NCBI GenBank assembly: GCA_000434235.1
Contig: FR892023.1
Span: forward strand, 28,817-49,265
Direction of reading: 5' to 3'
DNA length: 20,449 bases
Origin: Alistipes sp. CAG:268
GTDB taxonomy: Bacteria > Bacteroidota > Bacteroidia > Bacteroidales > Rikenellaceae
The position numbers and the translations under genes are program-made. Below the pieces are notes generated by a model, which had not been told where the DNA came from, searched no databases, and worked only from the letters and a program-made list of their open reading frames with translations. This document shows positions 18,568 through 20,449 of this stretch, piece by piece (position 1 is the first letter of the stretch; each line of letters begins with the position of its first letter).

Positions 18568-20449
18568 ATGAACAACACGAAACTACTGACAACGCTCGCC
18601 GCCGGACTGCTCCTCTGCGGCAACCTGGCCGCACAGGAGACGGAGTTCGACCTCTCGTCGCAGCGTTCCGAATCGCAGGATGTCCTGGCCGTGCCGGGAC
18701 AGCGGGTGGACCACCGGGGCATCGTCATCAACCCGACGCCCCACCACCTAACAGCAGACCGTTCCCGAACGCTCGACCTGACGCAGGGCCTCCGCATCAA
18801 GGATCTCCGGGGCCGGTTCGCCGACGACCTCGGCTTCCTCACCCCGTCGAAGAAGGGTCCGGTGCTCGAGATCGACTTCGGGGCCCGGCAGGCTGCCAAA
18901 TGCGGCGTCGAACCCCGCTCGGGAGCCTACGCCCTGCAGGTCGGGAAGCAGGGGATCCGGATCACGGGATACGACGAACGCGGCGCCTTCTACGGCATCC
19001 AGACGCTCCGCCAGCTGATCGAGAGCCCCGCGGCCGCCGGGGGGAAGCTGCCCTTCGTCACGGTCACGGACTATCCCGACCTGCCGCTGCGCGGCGTCGT
19101 GGAGGGTTTCTACGGAACCCCCTGGTCGCATGAGGTGCGTCTCTCGCTCATCGATTTCTACGGCCGCAACAAGATGAACTGCTACCTCTATGGTCCGAAG
19201 GACGACCCCTACCACAGCTGCCCGAACTGGCGCCTGCCCTATCCCGAGCAGGAGGCGCGGCAGATCCGCGAACTGGTCGAGGCCTGCAACCGCAACCGCG
19301 TGGACTTCGTGTGGGCCATCCACCCCGGACAGGACATCAAGTGGAACGAGGAGGACTACAACAACCTGGTCCGCAAGTTCGAGATGATGTACGACCTCGG
19401 CGTCCGCTCGTTCGCCATCTTCTTCGACGACATCTCGGGCGAGGGGACCAATCCCGTGAAGCAGACCGAGCTCCTCAACCGCCTCAACGAGGAGTTCGTG
19501 CGCGCCAAGGGCGACGTCGCCCCGCTGACGGTCTGCCCGACCGACTACTCGCGCCTGTGGGCCAACCCCACGCCGCAGGGCAGCCTGAGCATCTACGGCA
19601 AGACGCTCGACCCGTCGGTGAACGTCTTCTGGACGGGTGACGTCGTGTGCAGCGACATGACCCGCGAGACAATGGAGTGGGTCAATTCGCGCATCCGCCG
19701 CCCGGCCTTCTACTGGTGGAACTTCCCCGTGACGGACTACGCCCGCCACATCGTCTTGCAGGGTCCCGTATACGGGCTCGACAAGACGCTCACGGCCGGA
19801 GAGGTCTGCGGCGTGGTGAGCAACCCGATGGAGCACGGCGAGGCCTCGAAGCTGGCCCTCTACGGCGTGGCCGACTACACGTGGAATACCGCCGACTTCA
19901 ACGCGATCGACAACTGGGAGCGCGGCATCGAGGCCCTCACGCCCGAGGCGGCCGACGCCTACCGCACCTTTGCCATCCACTCCTGCGACACGGAGACCGG
20001 ATACCGCCGCGCCGAGTCGTGGGAGACCCGCACCTTCCGCATCGCGGAGTACACGCAGGAGGAGTACGACGCCCTGCTGCGCGAGTTCCTCGCCATCGAG
20101 CAGGTGCCGGCACAAATGGAGGCCGGATGCCGCAACAAGGCGCTGCTCGGGGAGCTGCGCCCGTGGCTCACGGAGTTCGGGAAGCTCGGGACCCGCGGAC
20201 GGAAGACGCTCGAACTGATCAAGACCTATGAGGCCGGCGACGACGGGGCCTTCTGGGCCGCATACGTCGGGAACCTCATGTCCGAGCAGGAGCGCGAGGC
20301 CGACGAAGCCCACAAGTCGGGAACGATGAAGCTACAGCCCTTCTATGAGAACGCGATGGACGACATGGTTGCCGGATTCTTCACCCGCCTCACGGGCGAC
20401 GTGCCCGCCTCGTACAGGGGCATCGGCACGTTCTCCAACGTCCGCAGGA
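18568..20449 (+). CDS. Secreted GH84 beta-N-acetylglucosaminidase (3' truncated by window)
   Basis: The frame is open from ATG 18568 to the last base (627 codons, no stop). The protein begins with a signal peptide (MNNTKLLTTLAAGLLLCGNLAA). An N-terminal GH20b-like domain follows (about 30-170, ending FVTVTDYPDLPLRG). The GH84 barrel starts at VVEGFYGTPWSHEVR (177 onward). The catalytic aspartate pair is Asp287-Asp288 in FAIFFDDISGEGT, corresponding to Asp242-Asp243 of B. thetaiotaomicron BT_4395. The motifs NVFWTGDVVCSDMTR, YWWNFPVTDY and SNPMEHGEASKLALYGVADY are also typical. A helical domain follows from about residue 460. GH84 enzymes remove beta-linked GlcNAc by substrate-assisted catalysis. 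A role in host mucin or other glycan breakdown is inferred. The gene is transcribed away from the exporter. Confidence 0.93.
   Translation, partial: MNNTKLLTTLAAGLLLCGNLAAQETEFDLSSQRSESQDVLAVPGQRVDHRGIVINPTPHHLTADRSRTLDLTQGLRIKDLRGRFADDLGFLTPSKKGPVLEIDFGARQAAKCGVEPRSGAYALQVGKQGIRITGYDERGAFYGIQTLRQLIESPAAAGGKLPFVTVTDYPDLPLRGVVEGFYGTPWSHEVRLSLIDFYGRNKMNCYLYGPKDDPYHSCPNWRLPYPEQEARQIRELVEACNRNRVDFVWAIHPGQDIKWNEEDYNNLVRKFEMMYDLGVRSFAIFFDDISGEGTNPVKQTELLNRLNEEFVRAKGDVAPLTVCPTDYSRLWANPTPQGSLSIYGKTLDPSVNVFWTGDVVCSDMTRETMEWVNSRIRRPAFYWWNFPVTDYARHIVLQGPVYGLDKTLTAGEVCGVVSNPMEHGEASKLALYGVADYTWNTADFNAIDNWERGIEALTPEAADAYRTFAIHSCDTETGYRRAESWETRTFRIAEYTQEEYDALLREFLAIEQVPAQMEAGCRNKALLGELRPWLTEFGKLGTRGRKTLELIKTYEAGDDGAFWAAYVGNLMSEQEREADEAHKSGTMKLQPFYENAMDDMVAGFFTRLTGDVPASYRGIGTFSNVRR

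Noticed and set aside
18748..20313. A 521-codon minus-strand open frame
   Set aside because: It lies entirely antisense to the GH84 gene, whose catalytic motifs and promoter are clear. Its composition (Val/Leu/Arg/Asp/Gly) fits a codon-bias shadow.

Overview
The window looks like chromosomal DNA of a high-GC member of the Bacteroidota, most like Alistipes/Rikenellaceae. Three things point there. The F-type ATP synthase genes run atpD-atpC-atpB-atpE-atpF-atpH-atpA-atpG, with a very long exported N-terminus on subunit a and a short epsilon. Several promoters match the Bacteroidota consensus TTTG-N19/20-TAnnTTTG instead of -35/-10 boxes. A GH84 hexosaminidase resembles Bacteroides thetaiotaomicron BT_4395. 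The genus is inferred, not proven. High GC content produces very long antisense open frames (up to 1156 codons), which I treat as shadows.

Layout. (1) 1-1292, plus strand: the 3' part of nrdD and the overlapping nrdG, the anaerobic ribonucleotide reductase pair, ending at a perfect 16-bp hairpin that can also stop the converging operon. (2) 4150-1385, minus strand: a two-gene EmrAB-type efflux operon (HlyD-family adaptor, then a 14-TM MFS transporter). Its promoter lies inside the terminator of the ATP synthase operon. (3) 11073-4210, minus strand: the complete eight-gene F1Fo ATP synthase operon. The c subunit has a conserved glutamate but not the recognisable Na+-site residues, so proton coupling is likely. 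(4) 18131-11452, minus strand: a tightly overlapping seven-gene cassette, tetR - outer-membrane TolC-like channel - lipoprotein membrane-fusion protein - ABC ATPase 1 - ABC ATPase 2 - ABC-2 permease 1 - ABC-2 permease 2. This resembles the E. coli YbhGFSR/YhiI-RbbA-YhhJ export systems, with the usual double ATPase split into two genes and an outer-membrane channel included. The last permease is frameshifted by an imperfect 26-bp tandem duplication. (5) 18501 to the end, plus strand: a secreted GH84 beta-N-acetylglucosaminidase with a good promoter, running off the window.

How it works together. The ABC cassette would form a cell-envelope-spanning exporter. TetR most likely represses it through a palindrome (TTAACAA-tt-TTGTTAA) placed immediately downstream of the -7 box. 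The two ATPases are complementary degenerate halves: every non-canonical motif falls on one of the two predicted ATP sites. The broken final permease raises the question of whether the exporter still works, or whether the stop/start overlap (GTGA) at the break lets the gene be made as two pieces.

I found no RNA genes, CRISPR array, insertion sequence or clearly new defence or mobile system. The observations most worth following up are the duplication-split permease, the asymmetric ATPase pair, and the promoter embedded in a terminator.
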